NCBI RefSeq assembly: GCF_015694705.1
Contig: NZ_JADQDR010000004.1
Location: 124,001-188,000 of the forward strand
Reading direction: 5' to 3'
Origin: Pontibacter rufus
Lineage (GTDB): Bacteria > Bacteroidota > Bacteroidia > Cytophagales > Hymenobacteraceae
DNA length: 64,000 bases
Shown here: positions 36,611 through 45,956 of the stretch, one piece after another
Layout of the letters: every line of letters begins with the position of its first letter
Numbering within the stretch: position 1 is the stretch's first letter
Notes under the pieces: generated by a model
What the model saw: the letters and a program-made list of their open reading frames with translations, nothing else
Told to the model about the DNA's origin: nothing
Database searches by the model: none
Translations under genes and position numbers: made by a program

Positions 36611-38449
36611 ATGATGACTGACGAGCAGAAATTATTTCCGGATTTCAGCCCTGCAACGGCAGCTGCGTGGGAGCAGAAAGCACGCAAAGACCTGCGCGAC
36701 ATACCGCTCGAAAGCCTGACCTGGCACACCTACGAGGGCATTGACGTAAAGCCATACTATAGCCGCGAAGACATACAAAATCTGCCGCTGGCACAGCAGC
36801 AACCCGGCCGCTTTCCGTTTCTGCGGGGTCATAAAACCAACAGCAACAACTGGCTGAACATACAACAACTGAAGGCAGAAAACGACGGCCATACCGCTAT
36901 AGACAAAGCCGCTGATGCGTTGGCGCGAGGCGCCGATGGTATTCTCTTCGTGGTGCTGCAGCCGGATTTGTTCGATGTGGCCTATCTCACCGAAAAGATA
37001 AACCTGAGCCAATGCTCCGTTGGTTATACTTTGGCGCAGCAGCCTGAGGCTTTTCTAACAAAGCTTTATGCCGAACCGGAGGCAAAGCAGCTATCGCCTT
37101 ATAGCTTACACGGTTTTGTGAACTTCGACCCGATGACGGGCAAAGGCCAGCTTACGGATGAGGAGAATAACAGCCTTATCCGGGTACTGGAGCTAACCAA
37201 AGACAGTCCCGATTTTTACGGCGTTACGGTTTGTGGCACCAGTTTCAGCAGCATCGGCGCTTCCATCACGCAGGAGATTGCCTATACTTTGAACGCCGCC
37301 GTTGCTTACGTGCACCGCCTGACAGATGCCCGGGCAGCGCCCGGGCACGTGCTGCGCAACATGCAGTTTTATATGGCTTCGGGCACTAATTACTTTTTCG
37401 AGATTGCCAAGTTACGCGCATTACGCCTGTTGTGGGCTGCCATAACAGAAGCCTATCAGGCCGGACCAGGTACAGCCGCTAACCTACGCATTCATAGTAT
37501 CACCTCCAGCTGGTATCAGACGACATTGGACCCTTACGTAAACATGCTGCGCGTAACCACCGAAGCCATGGCCGCCATTATTGCGGGTTGCGACAGCCTG
37601 ACCGTTGTGCCGTTTGATAACACCTTTAAGCAGCCGGATGAATTTTCGGAGCGCATTGCCCGCAACGTGTCCGTTATCCTGAAAGAGGAAGCTTATTTAG
37701 ATAAAGCCATCGATCCGGCTGCGGGCTCTTATTACCTGGAGTCGCTTACCAACAAACTGGCGCAAAAAGCCTGGGCACTGTTTAAAGAAGTGGAGGCCAA
37801 AGGCGGCTTTGAAGCAGCCTATAAAAGCGGGTTTATACTTGGCTCCATCACCGAAATCAGCCGCCGCAAGTTCCGGGATATTGCCACTGGCCGTGAGGTG
37901 CTGGTGGGCACCAACAAATACCCGAACCCCCATGAGAAAATTGATTTTGAACCGGAGGAACTGATACAGAGCGCCGGTTTTGATACCACCCGCGCCGCGT
38001 ACCCTACCGAAGTAATGCGTATGGCCACAGAACTGCACCTGCGTAAACGCAAACGCCGGCCGAAGGCAGTGGTGGCCACTGTTGGAGACACAGAAGAGCG
38101 CCGCCTGAAAACTTCGTTTGCCCTTGAGTTCTTCAGGTGCTCCGGCTTTGAAATCGAATTACAGGAATATGCTTCTACAGCAGAAGCAGCCGACATCCTG
38201 CTGCATGCCGCTGCCGAAGTGGTGGTGGTTTCCTCATCAGAAGCGGCCTTTGTACGTGCGTTTGGCCCTAAACTGCGCCACCATCACAACAAGCCCATTG
38301 TTATACTGGCAGATGACCCGCAGCACATGAAAGCCGAAATGGTAGAGCATGGCTACGATGAATTCATTTTTGAAGGTTGTGACATGTCCGCTATCCTGAA
38401 GGCAGTGCAGCAAAGGCTGAAGCAGGAGGACATAAACGGCAACACTTAA
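36611..38449 (+). CDS. mutA: Methylmalonyl-CoA mutase small subunit
   Basis: A 612-residue non-catalytic subunit of the heterodimeric B12-dependent mutase that interconverts succinyl-CoA and methylmalonyl-CoA. The barrel domain occupies residues 1-440 (QQPGRFPFLRGHKT, MLRVTTEAMAAIIAGCDSLTVVPFD). The C-terminal B12-like domain (about 475-605) lacks the DxHxxG cobalamin-binding motif, as expected for this subunit. mutB follows at 39.2 kb with a frameshifted acetyltransferase remnant between, and meaB lies 5 kb downstream. The start could be the first or second Met. Confidence 0.95.
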   Translation: MMTDEQKLFPDFSPATAAAWEQKARKDLRDIPLESLTWHTYEGIDVKPYYSREDIQNLPLAQQQPGRFPFLRGHKTNSNNWLNIQQLKAENDGHTAIDKAADALARGADGILFVVLQPDLFDVAYLTEKINLSQCSVGYTLAQQPEAFLTKLYAEPEAKQLSPYSLHGFVNFDPMTGKGQLTDEENNSLIRVLELTKDSPDFYGVTVCGTSFSSIGASITQEIAYTLNAAVAYVHRLTDARAAPGHVLRNMQFYMASGTNYFFEIAKLRALRLLWAAITEAYQAGPGTAANLRIHSITSSWYQTTLDPYVNMLRVTTEAMAAIIAGCDSLTVVPFDNTFKQPDEFSERIARNVSVILKEEAYLDKAIDPAAGSYYLESLTNKLAQKAWALFKEVEAKGGFEAAYKSGFILGSITEISRRKFRDIATGREVLVGTNKYPNPHEKIDFEPEELIQSAGFDTTRAAYPTEVMRMATELHLRKRKRRPKAVVATVGDTEERRLKTSFALEFFRCSGFEIELQEYASTAEAADILLHAAAEVVVVSSSEAAFVRAFGPKLRHHHNKPIVILADDPQHMKAEMVEHGYDEFIFEGCDMSAILKAVQQRLKQEDINGNT

Positions 38450-38609
38450 GTATACTGCAGCACACTGATGATGGCAGCAAATACATTAGTTTCAGCTTAA
38501 CACGTTTGCCGGAAAAAAAGACTGAAATGCTGGTTCCGCCTTAAACACTAAGGCGCTCTTTACAACCGGCAGCAGGATTAATTACAGCATACCTCTATTA
38601 TTATACTTT

Positions 38610-39100
38610 ATGCAACTGGATGATATTACCATCAGAACCTCTCTGAAACCGGGCGATATCGGGTACGTTATTTACGGCATGGTGCCCTTTACCAGCACGA
38701 ATGCGGCTATGGCATTGCGTTTGAAAGTTACGTTGCCCAGGGGCTGCACGAGTTCTACAGCGGGTATAATCCGGAACTGGACAGGGTTTGGGTGGCAGAA
38801 CATCAACATAAAATGGTAGGGTTCCTGCTGCTCCTGCATCGCCCCGGCAACACAGCGCAACTACGATACTTTTTGATTGAGCCGGAGTACAGAGGTATCG
38901 GGTTAGGTAAAAAGCTGATGGACCTGTATATGGCTTTTTTCAGGGCCATGGGCTATACTTCGTCTTACCTCTGGACCACACACGAGCAGGAAGCTGCCAT
39001 AGCCCTGTACAAGCGCTATGGTTTCCGGCTGACCGAAGAAAAACCATCTACGGCCTTTGGCAAACCTTTAACAGAGCAGCGATATGATTTAAAAGTCTAG
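38610..39100 (+). pseudogene. GNAT acetyltransferase, disrupted by a frameshift
   Basis: The reading frame starts at 38610 (MQLDDITIRTSLKPGDIGYV) and at about 38667-38669 must shift by one base to continue as YLRHGALYQHECGYGIAFESYVAQGL and then VWVAEHQHKMVGFLLL...EPEYRGIGLGKKLMDLYM, which is a typical GNAT domain with the acetyl-CoA loop RGIGLGKK. A single missing T after GTT at 38667-38669 restores an intact protein of about 163 residues. It is either a recent pseudogene or a sequencing error in a short T-run. It lies between mutA and mutB. Confidence 0.8.
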
Positions 39101-39190
39101 TATCGCTTCTCCTGAAAACAAAGTATACTTAAAGTGAGCGGATTGGCCGGACTCCGCCATACTTCGCTCGCCTACAATCAAAACTGAAAC

Positions 39191-41335
39191 ATGAAGCCTG
39201 ACTTCTCTGACATTGACATAAACAAAATTGCCCCGGCTGCGGCCCAGCCCGAAGGCGCTTCAGAAGCAAAACCCTGGAGAACCGCCGAGCAAATCAAGGT
39301 GAAGCGCTTTTATACTTCGGAAGATGTAAAGGACTTTGAACACCTGGATTTTGCCGCCGGGTTGCCGCCCTACTTACGCGGCCCCTACAGCACCATGTAT
39401 GTGCAAAAGCCCTGGACAATACGCCAGTATGCCGGTTTCTCGACTGCGGAGGAAAGCAATGCTTTTTACCGCCGTAACCTGGCCGGTGGCCAAAAGGGTC
39501 TTTCCGTCGCGTTTGATTTGGCCACACACCGCGGCTACGATTCCGACCATCCGCGCGTGGTAGGCGATGTGGGCAAGGCTGGTGTGGCTATTGATTCGGT
39601 GGAGGATATGAAAATCCTTTTCGACCAGATTCCACTTGATGAGATGTCGGTTTCCATGACGATGAACGGAGCGGTGCTGCCGATTATGGCCTTTTACATT
39701 GTAGCCGCCGAAGAACAGGGCGTGCTACCGGAGCAACTCAGCGGCACCATCCAGAACGACATCCTGAAGGAATTTATGGTGCGCAACACCTACATTTATC
39801 CGCCGGAGCCAAGTATGAAAATTATCGCGGATATTTTTGAATTTACTTCCCGCCACATGCCGCGCTTCAACTCGATCTCTATTTCGGGTTACCACATGCA
39901 GGAAGCCGGCGCCACTGCCGACCTGGAATTGGCTTATACCCTCGCGGATGGTTTGGAGTATGTGCGCACCGGTTTACAGGCAGGCATGGACATAGATGAA
40001 TTCGCGCCACGGCTTTCGTTTTTCTGGGCTATCGGGATGAACCATTTTATGGAGATTGCCAAAATGCGCGCCGCCCGGATGTTATGGGCCAAGCTTATCA
40101 AGCAGTTTAACCCGAAAAACCCGAAATCGCTGATGCTGCGCACGCATTGCCAGACTTCCGGCTGGAGCCTGACGGAACAGGACCCGTTCAACAACGTTGC
40201 CCGCACCTGCGTGGAGGCGCTGGCCGCCGCGCTTGGCGGCACACAAAGCCTGCACACCAATGCGCTGGATGAGGCGATGGCGCTGCCCACCGATTTTTCG
40301 GCCCGCATTGCCCGCAACACACAGATTTACCTGCAGCAGGAAGCCAACATCACCAAAGTGGTAGATCCCTGGGGCGGCTCTTATTATGTGGAAACGCTGA
40401 CGCACGAGCTGGCGCACAAAGCCTGGGAACTGATTCAGGAAGTGGAAGAACTGGGCGGCATGGCCAAAGCCATTGAAACAGGTTTGCCGAAAATGCGCAT
40501 CGAAGAAGCCGCTGCCCGTAAGCAGGCCCGCATCGACTCAGGCAAAGACGTGATTGTCGGCGTAAACAAGTATAAACCGGATCAGATACAGGAAATCGAC
40601 ATCCTTGACATCGACAACACGGCCGTGCGCGAATCGCAGTTGCAGCGCCTGGCAAGTATAAAAGTCTCGCGCGACGAAGGCAGCGTGCTGAACGCGTTGC
40701 AGGCTTTAACCAATGCTGCCGAATCATGTGTGGGTAATTTGCTGGAACTGGCCGTGGAGGCCACCCGCCGCCGTGCTACGTTGGGTGAGATTTCGGATGC
40801 GCTGGAAAAAGTGTATGGAAGACATAAAGCCGTGATAAGATCGATTTCAGGTATTTACAGTGCCGAGCTCTCGGATGACGAGAATTTTGAACGCGCCAAA
40901 GCCCTTGCTGATAAGTTTGACGGGTTGGAAGGCCGCCGTCCGCGCATCATGGTTGCCAAAATGGGGCAGGACGGCCACGACCGCGGCTCCAAAGTTATCG
41001 CAACCTCCTTCGCCGACCTCGGCTTTGATGTGGACATCGGCCCGCTGTTCCAGACGCCTGCCGAAGTAGCCATGCAAGCCGCCGAAAACGATGTGCACGT
41101 GGTAGGTGTTTCTTCGCTCGCAGCCGGCCACAAAACGCTGGTGCCGCAACTCATTGAAGAACTCCGCAAACTCAACCGCGGCGACATCATGGTGATTGTC
41201 GGCGGTGTGATTCCGGCCCAGGATTATGATTTCCTGTTTAGAGCCGGTGCAACAGGTGTTTTTGGCCCGGGCACCATCATTTCCGTAGCTGCGCAGCATA
41301 TTTTAGAGAAGCTGATAGAAAAAGTTGAAGGTTAA
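39191..41335 (+). CDS. mutB: Methylmalonyl-CoA mutase large (catalytic) subunit
   Basis: A 714-residue catalytic subunit with the TIM-barrel domain (about 1-560; signatures [49 protein letters not shown]) and the C-terminal cobalamin domain (about 580-710) with the base-off motif DGHDRGSK near residue 595 followed by [12 protein letters not shown]. Key substrate residues of the family are in place. It works with mutA, with MeaB protecting the cofactor. The 1.8-kb gap to meaB holds two or three genes of unrelated appearance. Confidence 0.97.
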   Translation: MKPDFSDIDINKIAPAAAQPEGASEAKPWRTAEQIKVKRFYTSEDVKDFEHLDFAAGLPPYLRGPYSTMYVQKPWTIRQYAGFSTAEESNAFYRRNLAGGQKGLSVAFDLATHRGYDSDHPRVVGDVGKAGVAIDSVEDMKILFDQIPLDEMSVSMTMNGAVLPIMAFYIVAAEEQGVLPEQLSGTIQNDILKEFMVRNTYIYPPEPSMKIIADIFEFTSRHMPRFNSISISGYHMQEAGATADLELAYTLADGLEYVRTGLQAGMDIDEFAPRLSFFWAIGMNHFMEIAKMRAARMLWAKLIKQFNPKNPKSLMLRTHCQTSGWSLTEQDPFNNVARTCVEALAAALGGTQSLHTNALDEAMALPTDFSARIARNTQIYLQQEANITKVVDPWGGSYYVETLTHELAHKAWELIQEVEELGGMAKAIETGLPKMRIEEAAARKQARIDSGKDVIVGVNKYKPDQIQEIDILDIDNTAVRESQLQRLASIKVSRDEGSVLNALQALTNAAESCVGNLLELAVEATRRRATLGEISDALEKVYGRHKAVIRSISGIYSAELSDDENFERAKALADKFDGLEGRRPRIMVAKMGQDGHDRGSKVIATSFADLGFDVDIGPLFQTPAEVAMQAAENDVHVVGVSSLAAGHKTLVPQLIEELRKLNRGDIMVIVGGVIPAQDYDFLFRAGATGVFGPGTIISVAAQHILEKLIEKVEG

Positions 41336-41503
41336 GAGTTTAATTAAAGAATGAAAAGTATAAAAAGCCACAGTTGATTCATGTCAGCAGTGGCCTTATA
41401 CGTCCTACATTCCGGCGTTGGACTTAGTCCCGCGCCAGGAAACAGGTATTTAACCCCATACTTTAATTATCTTTGCTGCAGCCAATACTCTATTCTCCAC
41501 ACC

Positions 41504-41908
41504 ATGTCCTCCAAAACCATCAAATATCTCTTCACAGCTGCAGCAGCCGTCCTCATCATCTGGTTCATCTATGATGCCTCGTCTCAGCCCGGCGTAGATG
41601 ATCTGAAGGGCAACTTTAAAGAAATAGCCATGTACCGGAACGAAAACAACACGGGCCCTATCGTCCGGATTTACGCCGTAACTGTGGCGGATACGCTCTG
41701 GAACGAAATGCGCAAATATGGCGATTACATGCCGCACACCAAGTATGGCAACACCAAAGTATACTTCTTTTTGGCAGATAAACCGGCGCCAACAGCGGTT
41801 TATCCCGGCGATGCAAACTTTGATGCACGATTTCATAACAACGCGGTAGCCAGGTATGAAAAAGATGCGATGGGCCAGATAGCATTCGTAAAATATCCCT
41901 TCCGGTAG
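41504..41908 (+). CDS. Hypothetical membrane-anchored protein
   Basis: A 134-residue protein with an N-terminal hydrophobic helix (IKYLFTAAAAVLIIWFIY) and a short soluble domain (VDDLKGNFKEIAMYRNENNTGPIVRIYAVTVADTLWNEMRKYGDYMPHTKYGNTKVYFF). I recognise no domain. The ATG at 41504 is preferred to one at 41381 because it places the helix at the N-terminus and lies 28 bases after a TATCTTTG box like the -7 element of this phylum. Function unknown. Confidence 0.72.
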   Translation: MSSKTIKYLFTAAAAVLIIWFIYDASSQPGVDDLKGNFKEIAMYRNENNTGPIVRIYAVTVADTLWNEMRKYGDYMPHTKYGNTKVYFFLADKPAPTAVYPGDANFDARFHNNAVARYEKDAMGQIAFVKYPFR

Positions 41909-41909
41909 C

Positions 41910-42083
41910 ATGCTTGCTAGTTTGCGTATGAATAATCCCATCAACTCCGGCGTCCTGCCTGCTACTCTCACCCAGAACGGTTTAGGCTGGACGAACAGTA
42001 CGCTACTGAAATTGCTTGTACTTTGCCCCGAGCTGCTGCAAGTGAAGCAGGAAGCCACTTTGCAGGAGCAACAACAAGTATAA
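41910..42083 (+). CDS. Possible small protein
   Basis: A 57-codon open frame (MLASLRMNNPINSGVLPATL..., ending EATLQEQQQV) directly after the previous gene. Its codon use looks natural and the predicted C-terminus is a Gln/Glu-rich helix. There is no family match that I recognise and no clear ribosome binding site, so it may be chance. Confidence 0.28.
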   Translation: MLASLRMNNPINSGVLPATLTQNGLGWTNSTLLKLLVLCPELLQVKQEATLQEQQQV

Positions 42084-42193
42084 ACTACTATTGCTGAGGT
42101 GCAAAGTTTTGCGCAGATACAGCGCGTAAAACTTCCTGCATGCACCTGGCACTAGGTTTGCAGATAGCTCGTTTAAGAATCAAAGGAGCTATC

Positions 42194-43345
42194 ATGACTA
42201 TACTTAAACACTTTGTAGCGGCAGTTATACTTTGTGTTGGCAGCTTTTCGGCTTTTGCGCAAGGCGAAACCGCCAACTGGTACTTCGGCAAGAACGCAGG
42301 TATCACTTTTAAGGGCGATTCGGCCATTGCCCAAACCAACGGCCGGCTGGTGACCGAGGAAGGCAGCGCCACACTGTCAGATAAAAATGGCAATCTGCTG
42401 CTGTATACCAATGGCATCACCGTCTGGAACGGCAAGCACCGCGTGATGCCCAACGGCAATGGCCTGATGGGCGGCAAATCCTCTACACAATCAGCGCTTA
42501 TACTTCCCAAGCCCGGCACTGACAGCACCTTTTACATTTTCACGACCGATATCCAGGCGCAGTCCGATGGTTTGCGCTACAGTGTGGTGGATCTAAGCAA
42601 GGCCGGCGGCACCGGCGACATCGTTTCCAGGAATGTGTTTATGATTGCACCTGTTACCGAGAAGCTCACTGCCGTGCGCCACAGCAACGGCCGCGACTGG
42701 TGGGTGCTCGCGCACCGCTGGAACAGCAATGCGTACATCGCTTACCTGGTATCGGCGGATGGCGTAAGCGTGGAGCCGGTGATGAGCAACGTAGGCACGG
42801 TGCATGGCGGCCCCAACCGCAAGGCCATCGGCTATTTAGTGCCCTCGCCGGATGGCAGCCGCCTGGCTGCCGCCCTCTGGAACGACGACAGCAATTTCGA
42901 AATACTCGACTTTAACCGCAGCACCGGTGAAGTATCGAACCCTATACTGCTGAAAGGCTATACAGAAGCGTATGGGGTAGCTTTTTCGCCGGATGGCACC
43001 AAGCTCTATGGTACGACCAACAACGGCAAAGTGGGCAAAGGTCAGATCGTGCAGTTTGATTTAAAGGCAGGTAATGCCGCTGCGGTGTCCAAATCGGCGG
43101 TAGTGGTGGCTACCTCCGGCAGCCCGACATTGGGCGCTTTAGCATTGGGGCCAGACGGTAAAATATATGTGGCGCGAAAAGACAACAATTACCTCGGCGT
43201 CATCAGCAAGCCTGATTTAAAAGGCGTCGCCAGCACTTATACCGACGATGGCTTCTACCTGGCAGGACGAAAAAGCGATCTGGGCCTGCCAAACTTTGCC
43301 CAGGGCATCCGCACAGGATCTCCTCACAAAACCACCAGCCGCTAA
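42194..43345 (+). CDS. Secreted beta-propeller protein
   Basis: A 383-residue protein with a signal peptide (TILKHFVAAVILCVGSFSAFAQ). The mature part starts GETANWYFGKNAGITF and has propeller-like blades (NGNLLLYTNGITVWNGKHRVMPNGNGL, VPSPDGSRLAAALWNDDSNFEILDF, GVAFSPDGTKLYGTTNN, LGPDGKIYVARKDNNYLGVIS). This is the N-terminal propeller found in many gliding and T9SS surface proteins, but the usual C-terminal sorting domain is missing, so it may stay in the periplasm. The ATG has a good AAGGAG box six bases upstream. The partner is unknown. Confidence 0.85.
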   Translation: MTILKHFVAAVILCVGSFSAFAQGETANWYFGKNAGITFKGDSAIAQTNGRLVTEEGSATLSDKNGNLLLYTNGITVWNGKHRVMPNGNGLMGGKSSTQSALILPKPGTDSTFYIFTTDIQAQSDGLRYSVVDLSKAGGTGDIVSRNVFMIAPVTEKLTAVRHSNGRDWWVLAHRWNSNAYIAYLVSADGVSVEPVMSNVGTVHGGPNRKAIGYLVPSPDGSRLAAALWNDDSNFEILDFNRSTGEVSNPILLKGYTEAYGVAFSPDGTKLYGTTNNGKVGKGQIVQFDLKAGNAAAVSKSAVVVATSGSPTLGALALGPDGKIYVARKDNNYLGVISKPDLKGVASTYTDDGFYLAGRKSDLGLPNFAQGIRTGSPHKTTSR

Positions 43346-43472
43346 GTATCATACTTGTACTTAGGTGAAAGTGCATCCTGATAATCCTTACTCAAAGCTA
43401 TATCATCTATTTTATACTTTAAGGACTTCATTTTTGGCTATACTCTCTTCTATCTGTTTACCTTATGGCACT

Positions 43473-43503
43473 TATGGCACTTCGCTCAAAAATTCTACAT
43501 TTG
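43473..43503 (+). promoter_or_regulatory. Candidate meaB promoter
   Basis: TATG (43473-43476), 19-base spacer, TACATTTG (43496-43503) resembles TTTG / TAnnTTTG, with the -7 box perfect and one mismatch in the -33 box. Transcription would start about 20 bases before the TTG start codon of meaB. Confidence 0.45.
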
Positions 43504-43528
43504 TAAGAGCATCACTTAAATAAAAGCT

Positions 43529-44509
43529 TTGGCCAAACGATACAGCCCCGAAACTTACGTGCAAGGCATTTTAGCCGGAGATCGCGTGCTGCTCAGCCGG
43601 GCCATCACGTTAGTGGAAAGCAAGCTACCCGCCGACCAGGAGCTGGCCCAGCAGGTAATCAGCCAGGTGCTGCCCCACGCCGGAAAATCGGTGCGCATCG
43701 GCATAACGGGCGTGCCGGGCGTGGGCAAGAGCACGTTTATCGAAGCGTTTGGTGATTTCCTGATAAAAGAGGCGGGCAACAAACTGGCGGTGCTGGCCAT
43801 AGATCCTACCAGCCAGCGCTCCGGCGGCAGTATACTGGGCGATAAAACACGTATGGATTTGCTGGCCGTAAACCCGCAGGCCTACATCCGGCCTTCCCCG
43901 GCGGGCAAGTCGCTGGGTGGCGTAACCAAGAGCACCCGTGAAACCATTATACTTTGCGAAGCAGCAGGTTTTGACACTATTTTCGTGGAGACCGTAGGGG
44001 TAGGGCAGTCAGAAACGGCAGTGCATGCCATGGTAGACTTTTTCCTGCTGCTGATGCTGGCCGGCGCTGGCGATGAATTACAGGGCATCAAGCGCGGGAT
44101 CATCGAAATGGCTGACGCCATCGCCATCACCAAAGCCGACGGGAGCAATACAGACAAAGCCAAAGCCGCCCGTGCCGAATACCAGAACGCACTGCACCTC
44201 TACCCGCCTGCCGCTTCCGGCTGGTTACCGAAAGTCAGTACTTGCTCTGCCCTGCAGCATATGGGCCTTGATACTATCCGGCAAACGATAATTGCTTATG
44301 TGGAGCTTACCAAGCGCAACGGCTTTTTTGAGCAAAAGCGCCGCGACCAGAACCTGCAGTGGATGTATGAAACTATCCGCCATGCACTGGAAGAAAATTT
44401 CTTTGCCCGTGAACAAGTAAAAGATCAGTTGCCGGGTATAGCGCAGGCGGTAAAAGAAGGACAGAAATCAGCTTTTGCTGCCGCAGCAGAATTGCTGAAG
44501 ATTGTCTGA
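43529..44509 (+). CDS. meaB: Methylmalonyl-CoA mutase-associated GTPase MeaB
   Basis: A 326-residue G3E-type P-loop GTPase that protects and reloads methylmalonyl-CoA mutase. Walker A GVPGVGKST is near residue 63, the DPTSQRSGGSILGDKTRM switch near 92 and VETVGVGQSE near 152 with the NKAD-like TKAD near 212. The only usable start is a TTG at 43529: an in-frame stop lies four codons upstream and the first internal ATG is inside the conserved domain. The promoter-like site upstream agrees with this start. It follows mutA and mutB, though not in one operon. Confidence 0.95.
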   Translation: MAKRYSPETYVQGILAGDRVLLSRAITLVESKLPADQELAQQVISQVLPHAGKSVRIGITGVPGVGKSTFIEAFGDFLIKEAGNKLAVLAIDPTSQRSGGSILGDKTRMDLLAVNPQAYIRPSPAGKSLGGVTKSTRETIILCEAAGFDTIFVETVGVGQSETAVHAMVDFFLLLMLAGAGDELQGIKRGIIEMADAIAITKADGSNTDKAKAARAEYQNALHLYPPAASGWLPKVSTCSALQHMGLDTIRQTIIAYVELTKRNGFFEQKRRDQNLQWMYETIRHALEENFFAREQVKDQLPGIAQAVKEGQKSAFAAAAELLKIV

Positions 44510-44565
44510 ACCTTTTCGTTTCAAACTGTACAGCTTTTCCTATGTAGCCGGTGCCACTCAGGTAA

Positions 44566-44597
44566 ACAAAAAGGCCGGCTCTTTTCCAGAACCAGCC
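44566..44597 (-). terminator. Terminator of the WD40-DivIVA-folB operon
   Basis: On the minus strand GGCTGGTTCT pairs with AGAGCCGGCC (10 bp, two G-U pairs), followed by TTTTTGTTT. It lies 26 bases after the folB stop. Confidence 0.75.
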
Positions 44598-44622
44598 TCA
44601 TTTATATTCTTCCAGGAGTACC

Positions 44623-44979
44623 TTATCTTGCTTCCTCCAGCACCACTTTTGCCCATTTGCAGATGCCTCCGAGGGGTGGGTTATACTTGTACACGCTTAC
44701 TTTTACCGAAGCTACAAAAGGAAACTGATCGTATACTTTGTCGATGATGCGGTGGCCGAGGTGCTCCAGCAAACGGGCAGGTGTGCCCATTTCCTCCAGC
44801 ACCAGCGCGTACAGCACTTCGTAGTTTACGGTCTGGTGTAAATCATCTGTTTCGGCGGCACGGCGCAGGTCGGTGTCAATGTATAAATCGATGCCATACT
44901 TGTTGCCGATTTTCTGCTCTTCGTCGTAATAGCCGTGGAAGGCAAAGAACTCCATTCCCTCCAGTGCAATCTGCCCCAT
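44623..44979 (-). CDS. folB: Dihydroneopterin aldolase
   Basis: A 118-residue folate-pathway enzyme that cleaves dihydroneopterin to hydroxymethyl-dihydropterin. It has the family start IALEGMEFFAFHGYYDEEQKIGNKYGID, the conserved Glu in TVNYEVLY and the catalytic Lys near the C-terminus (SVYKYNPPLGG). Length is standard. It is the last gene of a WD40-DivIVA-folB run (8 bases after DivIVA). folE and queD lie at 59-60 kb. Octameric and cytoplasmic by family. Confidence 0.93.
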   Translation of the reverse strand: MGQIALEGMEFFAFHGYYDEEQKIGNKYGIDLYIDTDLRRAAETDDLHQTVNYEVLYALVLEEMGTPARLLEHLGHRIIDKVYDQFPFVASVKVSVYKYNPPLGGICKWAKVVLEEAR

Positions 44980-44987
44980 TTTTATAC

Positions 44988-45956
44988 TTAGCTGATATCG
45001 TCGAAGAAAGATCCTGCGCTTTGCTTTACAGCAGCGCCGCCGGCGTAGTTGCGCGATGGCTCCGTAAGCGGACGCTGGATTTCAGGCTTGTCGGGCGTAA
45101 CCGGCTGTATGTCCGGAATTGGTTTCTCGATATCGGGAGCGGGTACCTGGCCGGGATAATCAGGCGAAGGCTGCTCAATTTCCGGAGCCGGCACGTTGGG
45201 TACCATGGGCTCCGCCGGGCTTGGCACCTCCGGCTGCGGCTGTGTTACATCCGGAGCCGGATCGCCAATCGGATCATAACTGTTACTGATAGCTACAGGT
45301 ACATTTGCCGCTGTAGAAGCTGCGAGCTGGTATGGTTTGTTTTCGTAGGTTGTGTCCATTTCTTTCAGGTTTTTTAAAAGCCCGGCATCCTCTACTTTTA
45401 CGCCTGCAGCTCCTGAAAGAATACTGTTTATAGTTGTTTTGGGTTTTGCTTTCGTTTTTTCTGCTTTCTCCAGCGCCTCGTTGGCCAGGTTCTTCAGGTC
45501 GCGCACCAACGAATCGAGGTATCCCTCCAGGCGCTGGTGATCCTGCTCCATGGCCCTAACTTCCTGCTGCATTTCTGCCACCACTTTTTCGGCGTCTGTT
45601 TTAGCCTGTTCCAGCATCTGGCGGGCCTGGTTGCGTGCCTGGTTCAGCAGTTCGTTTGCCTTCAGTTCGGCCTCCCGGGCCTGCAGTTCCGCCGATTTGG
45701 TTGCCTGTTCCAGAATGCTGTTGCCGGTATCTTCAGCTGTTTTCAGGGTTTTATAAAGCGATGATTCCACCTCGCGGAGCTTTTGCGTTTCGCGGTGCGA
45801 TGTGTCCAGCTTCATGCGCAGATCCTTGTTTTCGTCCAGCAGTTTTTCCCATTGCTGCGAGAGGGTGAGCAGAAATGCGTTTACCTCATCCTTGTCTAAT
45901 CCTCTGAATGCCTTCTCAAACGTTTTTTGCCTGATCTCTAATGGTGTAATCTTCAT
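44988..45956 (-). CDS. DivIVA-domain protein
   Basis: A 322-residue protein with the DivIVA N-terminus (MKITPLEIRQKTFEKAFRGLDKDEVNAFLLTLSQQWEKLL), a long coiled coil at about residues 35-175, and a Pro-rich low-complexity tail (about 225-300) with near-repeats such as PAPEIEQPSPDYPG and PAPDIEKPIPDIQP. DivIVA proteins bind curved membranes at poles and septa and recruit partners. Unlike Gram-positive DivIVA, this one carries a long acidic proline tail. Its start overlaps the WD40 gene by 4 bases, implying coupled translation and a shared role. Confidence 0.9.
   Translation of the reverse strand: MKITPLEIRQKTFEKAFRGLDKDEVNAFLLTLSQQWEKLLDENKDLRMKLDTSHRETQKLREVESSLYKTLKTAEDTGNSILEQATKSAELQAREAELKANELLNQARNQARQMLEQAKTDAEKVVAEMQQEVRAMEQDHQRLEGYLDSLVRDLKNLANEALEKAEKTKAKPKTTINSILSGAAGVKVEDAGLLKNLKEMDTTYENKPYQLAASTAANVPVAISNSYDPIGDPAPDVTQPQPEVPSPAEPMVPNVPAPEIEQPSPDYPGQVPAPDIEKPIPDIQPVTPDKPEIQRPLTEPSRNYAGGAAVKQSAGSFFDDIS

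Noticed and set aside
41364..41400. Hairpin after mutB (GCCAC / GTGGC)
   Set aside because: Only 5 bp of stem with a 16-base loop and no T-run; not convincing as a terminator.
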